Positions 33,302 to 45,400 of a stretch of DNA of 64,000 nt are shown in pieces (position 1 is the stretch's first letter; every line of letters begins with the position of its first letter). The notes under the pieces were generated by a model that saw nothing but the letters and a program-made list of their open reading frames with translations, searched no databases and was not told the DNA's origin. The DNA is from Nymphaea colorata (taxonomy: Eukaryota; Streptophyta; Magnoliopsida; Nymphaeales; Nymphaeaceae). The stretch lies in contig NW_022204507.1 in the NCBI RefSeq assembly GCF_008831285.2, positions 3,821,017 through 3,885,016 on the forward strand. The letters run 5' to 3'. The translations under genes and the position numbers were made by a program.

Positions 33302-33796
33302 TGTACAAGAGAAAAAAGGATGAAGATGATGAACAAAAGAAATTAATGTGGTTCGGAAGAAAAATTCCTACTCCACGACTCAGTCATCAATTTCATGATG
33401 ATCTAGTTCCCTTAGCACAGTATTTATACATTGCTATGTCTGATTCGAATTTGAATCAGTTTCCATGGGCGTACAATCTGTTTGCTTGAATTTCTCCTTT
33501 GGCTTTGAATAGGAGAAACTGACATTCTCCTGAAATCTTTCATCATTGTGTAGAGGCATTTTTGTTGCTTGTCCGATTGGCTTTGCATATTTATTGCTCT
33601 TAATTTGCTGGAATTCTGATTTATTGCTGGAGCCTTATGAAGATGTGTTTTAGTCTCTTGACTCTCGTGGCTGATTTGATTTTCTGCTATATTAGTTACA
33701 CCTGATTTCCTGCAGTTATGATCCACGCCTGATGTCTTGGAGTTATGAACCGTTGAAGACACACCTAATTTTCTGGAGTGAGCAGGTGCGTTATCA
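33302..33796 (-). repeat. 3' LTR of the copia element
   Basis: It pairs with 37,958-38,458. It shares TTCGGAAGAAAAATTCCTAC, CATGGGCGTACAAT-like text, ATAGGAGAAACTGACATTCT and the terminal GTTATCA. Confidence 0.9.
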
Positions 33797-34028
33797 TCGC
33801 CCCTCAACCGAAGGGAAGGCTGCATATGTAAGCCAAGATGCTGACTCGTTGCTGAGACAATGGTTTGGTAAAAAGATCTGCAAGCTGACCTTCGGTTGTG
33901 ACGAATTGAGTATTCATATTTCCCAGTGTGACTTTTTCACGAACAAAATGATAATCAAGTTCCAAGATGTTTCATACGTGAATGAAAGACTGTTTTGATA
34001 GTGGTATGTAGTGCCAAAATGTTGTCAC

Positions 34029-36355
34029 TCAATAGAATTGGAGCTTTGGAGAGGTAGACGCCGAGATCTTGTAAAATGAAGGTAAGCCATTTAATTTGAG
34101 CAGCAGCTCTGGCGAGGGCCCAGTATTCAGCTTCACAGGATGAGCGAGCAACAGTTGGTTATTTCTTACAGCTCCAGGATATACAATTTGGACCAAGAAA
34201 TGTGCAGTATCCTGAAGTAGATCGGCGTGTATCTGGACAGCCCACCCAGTCTGCATCAGAGTACGCTCAGAGAGTCAAATATTGGGATTTATAGAACTGG
34301 ATACCATATTGAGATGTGCCTCGAACATATTGTATAATGTGTTTCAAGATTTAAAAATGCTTCATCATTGGGGCATGCATGAATTGACATGCAAAATTGA
34401 CTGCATAGGAGAGATCTGGCTGTGTAAGGGTCAAGTACTAAAGTACACCTACAAGACTTTGATATGCGGTAGCATTGGAATAAGGAGGATCAATTTCCTC
34501 AGGAGATTTGGAACCAATAGTAATAGGTGCGCTCACTATTTTACATTGCTGCATTTGCACTCTAGAAATAATGTCTTGAGCATATCTAGACTGATGCATA
34601 AACAAGCCATTGGAAGTCCTTGCAACTTGAATTCCCAAGAAGTAATTCAGATCACCCAGATCATTCATAGCAAATTGTTGTCTGACGGTGACGAGGAATG
34701 ACATTATAAATGAATGTGAATTTCCTGTAAGAATGATGTCATCAACTTACAGTAATAGAATAGTGATAGATTTTTCTTGTCTGCGAACAAAGAGAGACAG
34801 ATTGGTGACACTAGCATGGAAGTCCATAGGGAATAGAAATTGAGCAAATCTGTCATACCACGCCTGAGGTGCTTGTTTCAATCCATAAAAAGCTCGAGGG
34901 CAATTAAATGCGAGGACAAGACTAAGAACGATTCTTATAGTAGCAAATTTTACCACTTGTGAGAAGGTTTCCAAGAAGTCCAGACCTTGAACCTGGTTAT
35001 ATCCTTGTGCTACGAGACCCGTTTTGAGCCGTTCAATCTGCCCATCTCCTTTGAGTTTAGTTTTGAAGACCCAGCGGCTCCCGATCACATGCATGTTTGG
35101 TGTATGAGGCACGAGATCCCAAGTATGGTTTGCCTGTAAAGCAACCATTTCATCTTTCATAGCCTGATACCAGCCTGCCTGGGTGTTTGAGGGCAAGGGA
35201 GTAATGTGATTTTTCAATTGGAATGGATGAGCTGGTAAAGGCATACTTAGGATTAGGTTTTATGATGCCAGATTTGGATCGAGTAGTCATAAAATGAGTT
35301 GAGGAGGAGATAGTTGATGGGACTAATGGTGAACTGGGTGGCTCGAGTTGGAGAGGTGATGTAGGGGCTGGTATAGGTATAGGTGACATAGGAGAAGGGT
35401 CTTCGGTATTATGCATTTGGGCTAGACGTTGAGATTCAAGATGAGGCTCATTGGACGAATCTGAAAAAGATACAAAGTCAGCATTAGAGGTTGTGGGCCT
35501 AGGAGTTGGCATGGTGTTGTTGTACAGAAAATGGGTTTCATCAAACATGACATGACGGGAGATATATACACGTCCAGTGGGAGGATATAGACATCTATAC
35601 CCTTCACGATGGTTGCTATATCCAAGAAACACACAAGGTAATGACTTGGGGTGAGACTTATGATTTGTATGTCCTCTAAGGTAAGGATAGCATCTAGATC
35701 CAAAAGCGTGAAGACAAGAATAATCAGGCCGTTTCTTGAAATGCAACTCATACGGACTTTGCATGTGTAAAACTTGTGATGGAAGTCGGTTGATAAGCCA
35801 AACTGCAGTGGAAAAAGCCTCAACCCAATATTGAGCTGGAAGATGACTATGAAATACATAGTAAGACCTAATTCTATAACCGATCTATGTTTTCTTTCCA
35901 CCATACCATTTTGCTCTGGCATCTTAGGACAAGATTTTTAATGTTTGATGTTTTTCTTCTTTAAATAATCTGTAAGAATCGAACTGTTAGACTCGCCCCC
36001 TTCATCACCTTGAAAAACTCTAAGCTTTGCATCAAATTGTGTTTGAATCATTTTGTGAAATTCAAGAAATTTGGAAAAAAATTCAGATTTTTGTTTTAGG
36101 GATAAGTCCATGAATATTTAGAGAATTGATCCACAAACAAATCATAATATCTTAGATTCTAGCAAGATGCAATAGGAGCCAGTCCCCATAAGTCACAATG
36201 CACTTTAGTAAATAAAGAATCACAGTCATCATCAGTAGAAAGAAATGGAAGGCTGCACTGCACGCCTTTCCCATCTGACAACTAGCACAAGTAAAAGATT
36301 TAGGCAAATTTCCTGTCACTATAATCAACTTATTTGCACTCATAAACTCTAACAC
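34029..36355 (-). pseudogene. Copia pol: integrase, reverse transcriptase, RNase H (broken)
   Basis: Minus-strand order: GAG-pre-integrase LGHLHHKVLEF and CASCQMGK near 36,270-36,385; integrase fragments to about 35,900; a linker rich in proline and serine (35,300-35,500). Reverse transcriptase follows, with GSRWVFKTKLKGDGQIERLK near 35,040-35,080, YGLKQAPQAWYDRF near 34,850 and VDDIILTG near 34,735, where a stop replaces the first residue of YVDD. Then come NDLGDLNYFLGIQVA and RNase H-like text near 34,030-34,256, where the conserved DADW motif lies in a shifted frame. Several frameshifts and stops are present. It is a copia-type polymerase and is inactive. Confidence 0.85.
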
Positions 36356-36376
36356 TTTATGATGTAGATGACCAAG

Positions 36377-37801
36377 TCATCCATGCCACACTTCAAAAGG
36401 AGCTGATTGCAATCGTGTTGAAAAGAACACATTCTTTGGTTTTGGCTTGGGAGCATATAGATCGCCTTCTTTGGACCTTGTTTTAGTCACTTCACTGGTC
36501 TCCTTGTCCTTAATAGCAAAGAAATTTGAAGGGAATTCAAACACATAAGACATAGTAGAAGTGAGTTGACTAACTGAAATAAGATTTTTCTTGATGTCGG
36601 ACACAACAAGAACGTTGTCGAGAGGAATTGTGCGATTTCCCACATGGATATCGGCAACTCCAAAATGTGTAGTACCAAGATGTTGGCCATTTCCTACCAT
36701 GATTTTGTTTGTTCCTTTATATGGAATGCATCTTTTGAGTTTACCTGGATCATCGGTCACATGAGAACTTGCTCGGGTGTCAGGAAACCAGTCTCGATTA
36801 GTAGGATCAGTGATTTTCATAGCAGTGAATGCCCGTGGCATATCACGTGGTTGATAAGCATGATCAAACCTGTGATAACATTTAAAGGCATTATGATTAT
36901 TTAGGCCACAAATCTGACATGGTACCTTAGATTTGTTCGTCTCTCCATTGGCCGATCCTTGCTGATTTCGAGTCCGAGTTGCTAGATTGAACCCACGTCC
37001 CTTGGAGTTGAACCGACTATTGTTGCTATTGGTATTGCACCAACTATTGTTGTATCGTTTTCTGTTGGTTTGATTGTTGGACTGTTGCGTGAAGAAGGCC
37101 AATTGGTTGTTCAACCTAGTCTCTCCCACATGTAAGTCCTTCACTGTTTCGTGCCCTTGAAGTAGTGACACTGCATCAAGATATGAGGGAATCGGCGGCT
37201 TGAGGATAGAAGTCATGAACGACTCATATCCTGGTCCGAGACCGTTAACAAGCCAAAAGACTTTGTCGTCATCCTCAAGAGGCTTCCCAATCGCTACAAG
37301 TTCATCACATATAGCCTTGAAACCAGTAACATATTCAGTCAAAGGTTTATCTTGTTTGCAGAGGAGTTGTAGTTTTCTTGTCAGCACGATTTCTCTGTCC
37401 TTTGACTCACGAGCAATTGCTCTTGTCTAGGTTTTCCATACATGTTCAGAGGTTTCAAGTCCCACGACAAGCCCAAGGACTTCTTATGTGAGAGACCCAG
37501 TAAGCCATCCTCTTAGAAGACAGTCTGATTTTTTCCAAGCAGAATATTCAGGGTTTGGTCTTCTCACGGTTTCACCATTTTCAAAGGATTCAATGGTAGA
37601 AGATGGCGTGAGAATCGTACCATCAATAAACCCAAGCAAATCTTGGCTTTCTATGAGACCAAGAATTTTTGTTTTCCACAAGAAGAAATTCTTGTGTGAC
37701 AGTTTGATTGAAACAAAAATAGCCACATTTACAGTGGAAGGATAGGGGTACTTAGCTACCGAATTTGTTGCGGATGTCGACATGTTGAAGACCTGCGACA
37801 C
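36377..37801 (-). pseudogene. Copia gag and protease with in-frame stops
   Basis: A single frame from the ATG at 37,801 (MSQVFNMSTSATN) runs to 36,377 and is interrupted by two stops between 37,387 and 37,484. Residues ~30-110 are the copia gag N-terminal domain (KNFFLWKTKI, LGFIDGT). The central gag domain contains LCKQDKPLTEYVTGFKAICD. A zinc knuckle CQICGLNNHNAFKC is near 36,870-36,912. The protease motif reads WFPDTRASSHVTDD (about 36,755), so the canonical DSGA is changed to DTRA. A further stop at 36,377 separates it from the integrase in the same frame. Confidence 0.85.
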
Positions 37802-37957
37802 TTGTAAATTTTGTATCTCTTCACAAGATTGTCCAAAAAATCTGAAAATTTGTCCAAAAATACTAGACAGTTGCCCGAATCCAACGCCACATGGCGAGTT
37901 ACCGACAGTAGTTGCGGCACTTGTAAAATGCCGGCTTCTCGCAATTTGCCGGTCAAA

Positions 37958-38458
37958 GTTATAAAAGAGAAAGAATGATGAAGATGATGAACAAAAGAAA
38001 TTAACGTGGTTCGGAAGAAAAATTCCTACTCCACGACTCAGTCACCAATTTCATGATGATCTGGCTCTCTTAGCACAGAATTTATACATTGCTATGTCTG
38101 ATTCGAATTTGAATCAGTTTCTATGGGCGTACAATTAGTTTCCTTGAATTTCTCCTTTGGTTTTGAATAGGAGAAACTGACATTCTCCCAAAATCTTTCA
38201 TCATTGTGAAGAGGCGTTTTTGTTGGTCATCTGATTGGCTTTGCTTCCATATTTATTGCTCTTAATTTGCTGGAATTCTAATTTATTGCTGGAGCCTTAT
38301 CAAGATGCATTTTGGTCTCTTGACTCTTGTGGCTGATTTGATTTCCTGCCATATTAGTTACACCCGATTTCCTGCAGTCATGATCCATGCCTGATGTCTT
38401 GGAGTTATGAACCGTTGAAGACGCACCTGATTTTTTGGAGTGAGCTGGTGTGTTATCA
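37958..38458 (-). repeat. 5' LTR of the copia element
   Basis: The partner of 33,302-33,796. On the minus strand it begins TGATAAC at 38,458. Its inner end near 37,958 reads CTCTTTTATAAC, slightly diverged from CTCTTGTACA in the other LTR. Confidence 0.9.
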
Positions 38459-39152
38459 GGCTGAAATGGCTAGAAATGAATTGCCAAGTGAGCTGTGCGA
38501 AATTTTGGAGAGAGAGAAACAGAAAGACGTAGATATTCACCATCAATCCTAGGAAGATTGTCAGACAAAATTGTCAAAGGAACAGATCACAAGAAATGAC
38601 GTTATCAAGGATGAATGGTCTTTTATAGAACAAACATACTTGAGCAAGAGAATGATTGATCGATCGATCCAAATAAGATGATACAAACAGTGCACAAAGT
38701 TATCAGGAAAACATACCCATCGCCCAAAAGCAATGAATTCAAGAGCGATAATCTAAAGGGAAACTTGAAAAATCCTATTGCATCAAATACAAACACACTA
38801 AACGATGTTTCCACGACTCTATCACCCAAACTAGCAATCCAATCAGAATTCCCAGAGTTCTACACCAAAACAGTTGTTGGAAAGACTTTTTCCATGTCCA
38901 AGAATGGAGAACAAGAACGAATAGAGCACTCACAAATACATCTAATCCATGGGCATACTGAACCCCGTACCATAAGTCCTGCCACTAGAAGCCCAACGGA
39001 TACAAAAATCCCAAACATTCTTCACCATAGTCTCTCTACAAAGATTAAACATTAAATAATTCCAATAGGCTTATCATCTCAATCAATCAGTTGCGAACGA
39101 AGAAAGACACAGGAAAAGAAGAGCAAAACATAACTAAATTCAAGTACATCAA
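38459..39152 (+). repeat. ~1.3-kb dispersed repeat copy B, right half
   Basis: It continues copy B after the copia insertion and aligns with about 30,785-31,438 of copy A (GTGAGCTG, AGATATTCACC, AGGAAGATTGT, GGTCAAAGGAACA-like text, and ACATCAAATA at the end). Confidence 0.8.
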
Positions 39153-39153
39153 A

Positions 39154-39312
39154 TAATGCTTAAACGAGTTCGAGCTGCATCATTTGTTGAACAAGTCGAG
39201 CTCGAGTTCATGAGTCGACTCGTTCAAATAATCGAGTCAAGTTCGAGTTCACTGAACTCGAACTGTCAAAGCTCGTCTCGGCTCGAAAATGTCACCGACT
39301 CGATTTTTAATT
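39154..39312. repeat. GAGCTCGAGTTCG-type palindromic repeat
   Basis: Dense, overlapping variants of AGTCGAGCTCGAGTTC, GAGTCGACTCG and TTCGAGTTCACTGAACTCGA form nested palindromes over ~160 bp. This is a known style of dispersed plant repeat of uncertain class. It abuts the right end of the 1.3-kb repeat. Confidence 0.6.
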
Positions 39313-40978
39313 GAGAAAACAGTTTCCCAACTTGATTTTTTCTGACTCGCTTGTCTCAGGTGGCAAAACTCTGCTTTCCACTTTTCAGTTTCCTTTTGTT
39401 CTCTCTCTCTCTCTCTCTCTTGCTTTCTTTCTATTTATTTCTTCTCAGTCAGTATGTGGTGGGAGGATGGAGGGGAGGAGAAATCAGTGTGTAGGTTGTG
39501 GGAGGGCGTCCAAGTTGGACGTGGTGGGGGGTCATTGGAAATCCCAGCCTGCCAGCTGCTTGAGTCCTGACACCATCGACCAAGGGTAAGCTACAACTGG
39601 CAGGGTAAGAACATAGAAACCATTTCTCAATTTGGTGGGGAGGGGGTTAACTGTTCAGAGTTCTTGACTTAAAATTTGTAGCCCTAGCTACAGTTTAGGT
39701 TTTCTTGTTTTTCGTTTCCCTTTTTTTTGCTTCTTTTTTTAAAGAATATGTTTCATTCTGTTTTTTCGGTGGGGTCTTCGTGAAACTTTAGGTTTTTGTT
39801 TCTGGTATGTTTGGATGACGTAACAGGATCAGCTTATACTGGTATTTTGATGTTTAAAGAACTTTTTGAGTACTTAATTTTGGCAGTTTGGTGTTATTGT
39901 TTTAGATCACACCTTTTCTCCTCGGTGTATTTATTTAGATTGTTAGGTATTTATACTTGCCAGGTTCAAAGTTTTCTATTAAAAACATTGGCTGGTTCCA
40001 TGTTTTTTAATTGGAATTATTTTTTGTATGTGCTTTTGGAAGTTTTTTGTTTGTTGATTCGTGAATTGGAATCCCAGTCTTTATTACATCAATTACCATG
40101 TCTGCAAAGAATGATGCTCGGATAAAGACACATGTTGTTCATGTTTACAGTGTTACTAATCTTTTTTTTTTCCTTCTCTAATATTGATCTTCTTAGCATG
40201 ATCATCCATTCTTTACAATTGGTTTTAAGCATTTTCTAAGAGAGTCTTTTGTTTTTCCCTTCTTGACTAGGTAAGCGATTTGGTGTTTGATGCCATTCAG
40301 AGTTACTTTAAGTAAAGGTAAATAAAAATGTCCTTGTTTGTTATGAAGCTCGTTCTTCTATAATGGATTCTGCTCTTCTTATGCCTGAATATGTCTCCCT
40401 GTATTTTCGGCCATGTATCACTGGCTTCAAGTGCTTTGTTGTTCTTTTCTTCAAATAGAATGTGTTGGAAGGCTTGCTGCCTTCAACTTTAATTCCTATG
40501 TTTTGGCAATGTTTTACATGTGGATGAATTCTTTGCACTGTTCTTGGTCCTTATTGTTTGATATTACCATGTTTCATGGAATGGACTATGGAGTTCCCCA
40601 TAATTGAACTTTTTTTTTTTTCTGCACACTTGATGCAAAATTTTTCTTTAATCTTTTTCTGCCTTTTTTGTTTTTTTTTTCTTTTTTTTTTGTTGGGCCC
40701 ACTGGTATAAGGCTGTGATTTTATAAATCTATAAATCTTAAGTTACTTGATGCCAATATTAGGATCATATATTTCAGAGTCCTTTTATTTGCAACAATTC
40801 TGATAAATGGCCCTGTCCCGTCAGAAGTTTCATGGCAATATGGATCTTGTGTTTTTAAATTAGAAAGAATGTGTTCTATCATACCATTAAGGGTTTTAAG
40901 TTAGAAGGTAATAGTTTTGTTTTTTGGCTCTTCTACAGATCAGTGCAGTAGATTTTTTTTGTCCTTCATAGTTTTCCT

Positions 40979-41046
40979 ATGAAGCAACTGCACTAATAGA
41001 AAAAAGATTGGACCCAGATCCTAATACAGTGAGGCTTGGTAAACTG
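40979..41046 (+). pseudogene. Exon-like island, unrecognised protein
   Basis: A T-rich tract ending CTTCATAG (acceptor-like) is followed by an open stretch FSYEATALIEKRLDPDPNTV and a donor-like CTTG|GTAAAC. Codon use and composition look genuine, but I cannot place the family. Joining to the next island would create an in-frame stop, so the gene is probably broken or the exon model is incomplete. Confidence 0.35.
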
Positions 41047-41230
41047 TTTTATTTGTTATGACCATGTTTTGATACAGTGGTACTTTAAATTCTTCTTCAA
41101 GTCCTTGAGAAAGGGACATACGTTTGTTAAATTTTAGCCACAGAAGTTGACAAAATGTGCTTCTTGCTGGTTTTATTAGTGCTCACCAATCTTTTGAATT
41201 CTTACATTCAGCCACTTTAATTGTGTAGCA

Positions 41231-41342
41231 GGTTGACATGAATTCTTCGAAAGTATTGGCTTAAGTGCAGATGCAGTTGCTCGAACTGGAGAAGCCTTGG
41301 CCCTAATAAACTTGTCTCTCAAACTCTTCTCTCCTCTAAAGG
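41231..41342 (+). pseudogene. Exon-like island, unrecognised protein
   Basis: An open stretch [20 protein letters not shown] continues [15 protein letters not shown] and ends at a donor-like AAG|GTCTGT. A TGA lies just upstream in this frame, shortly after the acceptor-like TGTAGCAG. It may be the next exon after 40,979-41,046. The family is not recognised. Confidence 0.35.
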
Positions 41343-42372
41343 TCTGTTACATGGTGTAGTTATTTTAGCTTATCTTAAATGAGGAAAAAAAAATAATTGA
41401 ATTGTCTGTTTATTGGGCTTCCGGTTTTTGTTCGTAGTGAAACTATTATGTGCTTCTTCTTGACCATCATTTTTTCTTTCGGAGGAGGTGTACATCATTT
41501 TTTTTGTATTGGATCTTTGAAATTTCCAGCTTCACTAAGTTTAGACTAGTTTTAATGCTTGTTCCTCTCTGCAAAAGTCTTTGATAAGATTAAGTGTTGG
41601 TTGATAATGCAATTACAGCACCTTCTCTAAAGTTTTCATCAAGCTTACTTTCACTCAAAAGTATCCTCACCATGAATCTCTCAAGTGTGCACACATGTTT
41701 GATATAATGAATATAATCAAATGATCGCAATTTGCATTTGAATATATTGGCCCATATTGCAAACATGTTATGCTTGGCAGCCAAAAAACATTCATTTTTG
41801 GAATTTTTGCAGCCAATACCTGCCAATATATTCAGAGTTGAGTCTTTCTCTTATTCATTAGGCCTCCTTTCCATTTTTTTTTTAAAAATTCTCGGTCAGC
41901 TTCTTTTGCAGCTTGTCAATGCTGAGGTTTTGAACCAAATAGTTATCTTGCATTGATGTTATTATCTATTGTTCTAATGGTGTCTCTTTTTGTTCTTCAC
42001 TCACCATGTGTCCTCTTCAAGCAACTATAGATACGTGAAAAAAGTTATTTTTTTCGAATTTTGTTGCAAAATAAGAACCAATTTTTCAAGGTAACAAGTT
42101 TTATGCATAGTTTTGCTCAAATCATTTAATATTCACAACCATTTCTCATTGCAGATGTAATGACCATGTGTCCTCAATCCTAGTTTTTGTATCTGATCAT
42201 GTCAGGCATGATCACAACAGTTACTTTGCTCACAGTCTGTCCTCAAATCCAAGTTTCTGTATTTGAAAATGTGTTGGAAATCCTTGTTCTTTATCTAACA
42301 ATTCTCTTTTAGCTTTTATATTGTTTGCTCATGAGAATTCAAGACAGATTGATCTAGGCATTCTTTTCTTCA

Positions 42373-42472
42373 NNNNNNNNNNNNNNNNNNNNNNNNNNNN
42401 NNNNNNNNNNNNNNNNNNNNNNNNNNNNNNNNNNNNNNNNNNNNNNNNNNNNNNNNNNNNNNNNNNNNNNNN
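42373..42472. other. Assembly gap of 100 Ns
   Basis: A run of exactly 100 N characters marks a scaffold join, so the true distance is unknown. The 3' end and 3' LTR of the adjacent copia element may lie in it. Confidence 0.99.
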
Positions 42473-45400
42473 TTGATGGTCTTGCACTGGTTCTCAATTG
42501 CTTGCTGAGTAATACACTTTTTGCTCCATTGGAATTTTATCTTGTTTAACAGTCAAGAACCTAACTTCATCCAATATATCACATACATACTTCCATTGTG
42601 ATGGAACAAGCCCTCCTTTGATCAAGCCAACTGAATACCAAGAAAGAATTTTAAATCCACCTAAGTCCTTCATTTTGAAGTTGCTGTCAAATAAGCCTTT
42701 AATCGTATGGCTATTTGGTTTTCATTTCTAGCTATAATCAACTCATCGACATAGGCCACAACAGCTATGATTCTGCTCCTCTTTGTAGCTAAACAAACTA
42801 CACTCATTCTTTGATTGAACAAAACTATAGTCTAACACAATGGTGGAGAACTTAGCAAACCAATTCTGTGGTGCCTGGCAAAGACCATATTGAGACTTGG
42901 GAAGTTTACAAACACCTGTTTCTTTTCTCCATATCCAGATGGCAGCTCCATGTACATATCTTCATCAAAATCTTGGTTTAGATGGATATGTACCACTCCA
43001 TATAATGGATTGTCCAATTGCTTATTTGCCATTACTAAAAGAAGACATCTCATTGTCTCAAACTTTGCCACTGGAGCATAGGTGTCATGGAAATCAAATC
43101 CCTCAATTTGGGCATAACCCTTCACTATCAATCATGCATTATAGTGCTCTACTCTCCATTTGATTTATATTTCTGTTATAGTGCTCCACTCTCCATTTGA
43201 TTTGTATTTAATTTTATACACCCATCTACAATTGACGGGAGTGACATCTGCTGGAGAAGGCCAAGTACCAAAGTGTCGTTTGATCGCAAAGCTACTAGTT
43301 CTACTTTCATGGCTCGATCGCAGTTGGAGTCATGCACTGCTTGGCTGAAAGATGTACGCTTTGAGTTTTGAGATATGGATAGCATAAAGGCTCTGTGGAA
43401 GGCTGAAAAAGCATTGAATAATAGACATTACTCAAGTGATTTCTTGTTGCACACCTTTGTCCAAGTGAATTAAACATGTGATTCTTGTTGTGCAGCTCCA
43501 CAGGAAAAATCCTTTAGGAGAACTGAGAGTTTAGGTATTCTAGCTGATCCCCTAAGAGGTTAATTTTTAACAATTCAAGGAAAATTTATTTGTCGCATGT
43601 TTGGTGAAGTGGGTTCATAAAGGAAAATAATAGGTCCAGGTTCAATTTGCATTGGAGTTGTGGAGCTGGGTATAGTAGTTTGCAAATTATCATAATTTTC
43701 ACGGGACAATACTAAAGAATCAGACACAACATTGGAATCTTTAGGCGTAGGTTGTACCTGATTTGGTTGAGGTACACTTTCTCTTGTAAATTGTTCACCT
43801 TGATGTTCGTGAACAGGAAAAGGAGTAAGAAATGAGGTGTCTTCTTCTTTAACAAGTACAAAGGGGAACATACTCTCATAAAAAACTGCACAACAACTTG
43901 CGAAATTGGTTTGGTTCTAAATCAAACAACTCGTTACCTTTTTCACAAGAGATATAACTCAGATTTTGAGTTAGGACTCAGATTTTTGCATAAAAAATAA
44001 CCAAAACTCTTAAGTTCTTGTGATAGGTACTTTTGCAAAAAGTTTTCCAAACAACATTAAACCATGCAAACTTTCAATTGGAGTCATGTTTATCAAACAT
44101 GTGGCTGTCAAAATGCAAGTACGGATTGAAATTTTAAAGCCCTTGCCACATTTAGAATGTGATGATGCTTTCTCTCTACAACACCATTCTATTTCAGTGT
44201 GTTGGGACAACTATGATCATGAACAATTTTTTTATTCCACAAAAAATTAAGCTCGGTAGTGAAAACTCTCCAACATTATCAATTCTAATTTTTAAAACAT
44301 TGGCTTGATATTGATTTTCAAATAAAATAATGTAAGGTTGAAGAACATTGCACTTTTAAATTTCACTAAATAAGTCCGGACGGCCTTAGTATAGTCATCC
44401 ATAATGGTAAGAAAGACATGTGATCCAATACTTGGGGCTTGCGTGTAAGGTCCCCGCAAGTCATAGTGTAGAAGTTCAAAAGGAAATTCAGCTATGGTAT
44501 TACTCAAAATGATAGGTAACATATGTTTTTTTGACATTCGATAGACTTGACATGTAGAACTTGACTCTAAAGATTGTGAATCACATTGAGTGAACAATTT
44601 ATTCATTGAAAAGGAAGGATGCCCTAGGTGCATGTGCCGCAATGTCTGAAGTCAAAAAGGCATGAAAACAGTAGGTGAACTTAGTAGGGAGTTGGTGACT
44701 TGGGGTTAAAATATGTAAAGCTACCTCTAGCCTCACCTGATCGGTAGAAAACAACAATACAACAGCATTGTTCAATTAGATAACTAACTGAAATGAAATT
44801 ATATTTTACTTTGGGGATGAAGTAAACATTCTTAATAGACAAAGAAGAAGACAAAATCACTTCTTCAACATGAGAAGCTTTGACAATCTGGTTGTTCGGC
44901 AAACATATACAAAAAACTGAAGTCAGTTTGATGGTATTAGACAAAAAATTCAAGGACAAACACATGTGGAGACCTGCGCCACTGTTTAAAATCCAACTAT
45001 TTGAACAATTTATAGACACATGCAAAATGGGCCTGTGGAACTGGGTTAGAAGTGTAAGGATCATTTGGTGGGCTGGCATATGTCAATGCAAAATTTCAGA
45101 TATTATGGCTATCTTAATATAAATATCCGGTTAAGTGATTGCGTTTTGGGATATCACATCATTTTATATGGTACAGGGTATTTTTATAATGTATACATAC
45201 CTGTATGTAATTACGAATTCTTTGATGGGCTGAATCCATAATTGCTCACAATATAAAAGGGTAGTGGTCTCTGGGGTCGTGCAGAGAGAAAAAGAGAGTT
45301 GAAACATCGCTTTTTAGGGTTGTCTCTTCCCCATCTGAGAGAAACCGCATGTGCTACACACAGACCCTGGAAGATCCTACTGCAATCTCACCATCCAGTT

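Larger units (their letters stand above)
33302..38458 (-). mobile_element. Ty1/copia retrotransposon with both LTRs
   Basis: A ~5.16-kb element in minus orientation. The 3' LTR is at about 33,302-33,796 and the 5' LTR at about 37,958-38,458; by eye they differ at only a few percent of sites. Minus-strand LTRs start TGATAAC and the left one ends TTGTACA. Purine-rich GGTTGAGGGGCGA precedes the 3' LTR. No standard tRNA-Met primer site is visible after the 5' LTR. Flanking 5-mers (GCCTG before, GGCTG after) may be a decayed target duplication. The element split a host repeat whose intact form survives at 30,131-31,438. Confidence 0.9.
39313..42372 (+). other. Decayed gene territory with UTR-like and intron-like sequence
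   Basis: A CT-repeat leader (39,400-39,420), a moderately GC-rich segment with an ATG (39,466) and long T-rich stretches give the look of a plant 5' UTR and introns on the plus strand. Two exon-like islands are listed separately. I cannot assemble an intact coding frame. Local duplications, such as TGTCCTCAATCC/TGTCCTCAAATCC near 42,170 and 42,240, occur near the gap. Confidence 0.35.

Noticed and set aside
33424-33825. Minus-strand 133-codon frame.
   Set aside because: It lies almost wholly in the copia LTR and is incidental.
34282-34701. Plus-strand open frame of 139 codons.
   Set aside because: It is the antisense of copia RT sequence on the minus strand and has no features of its own.
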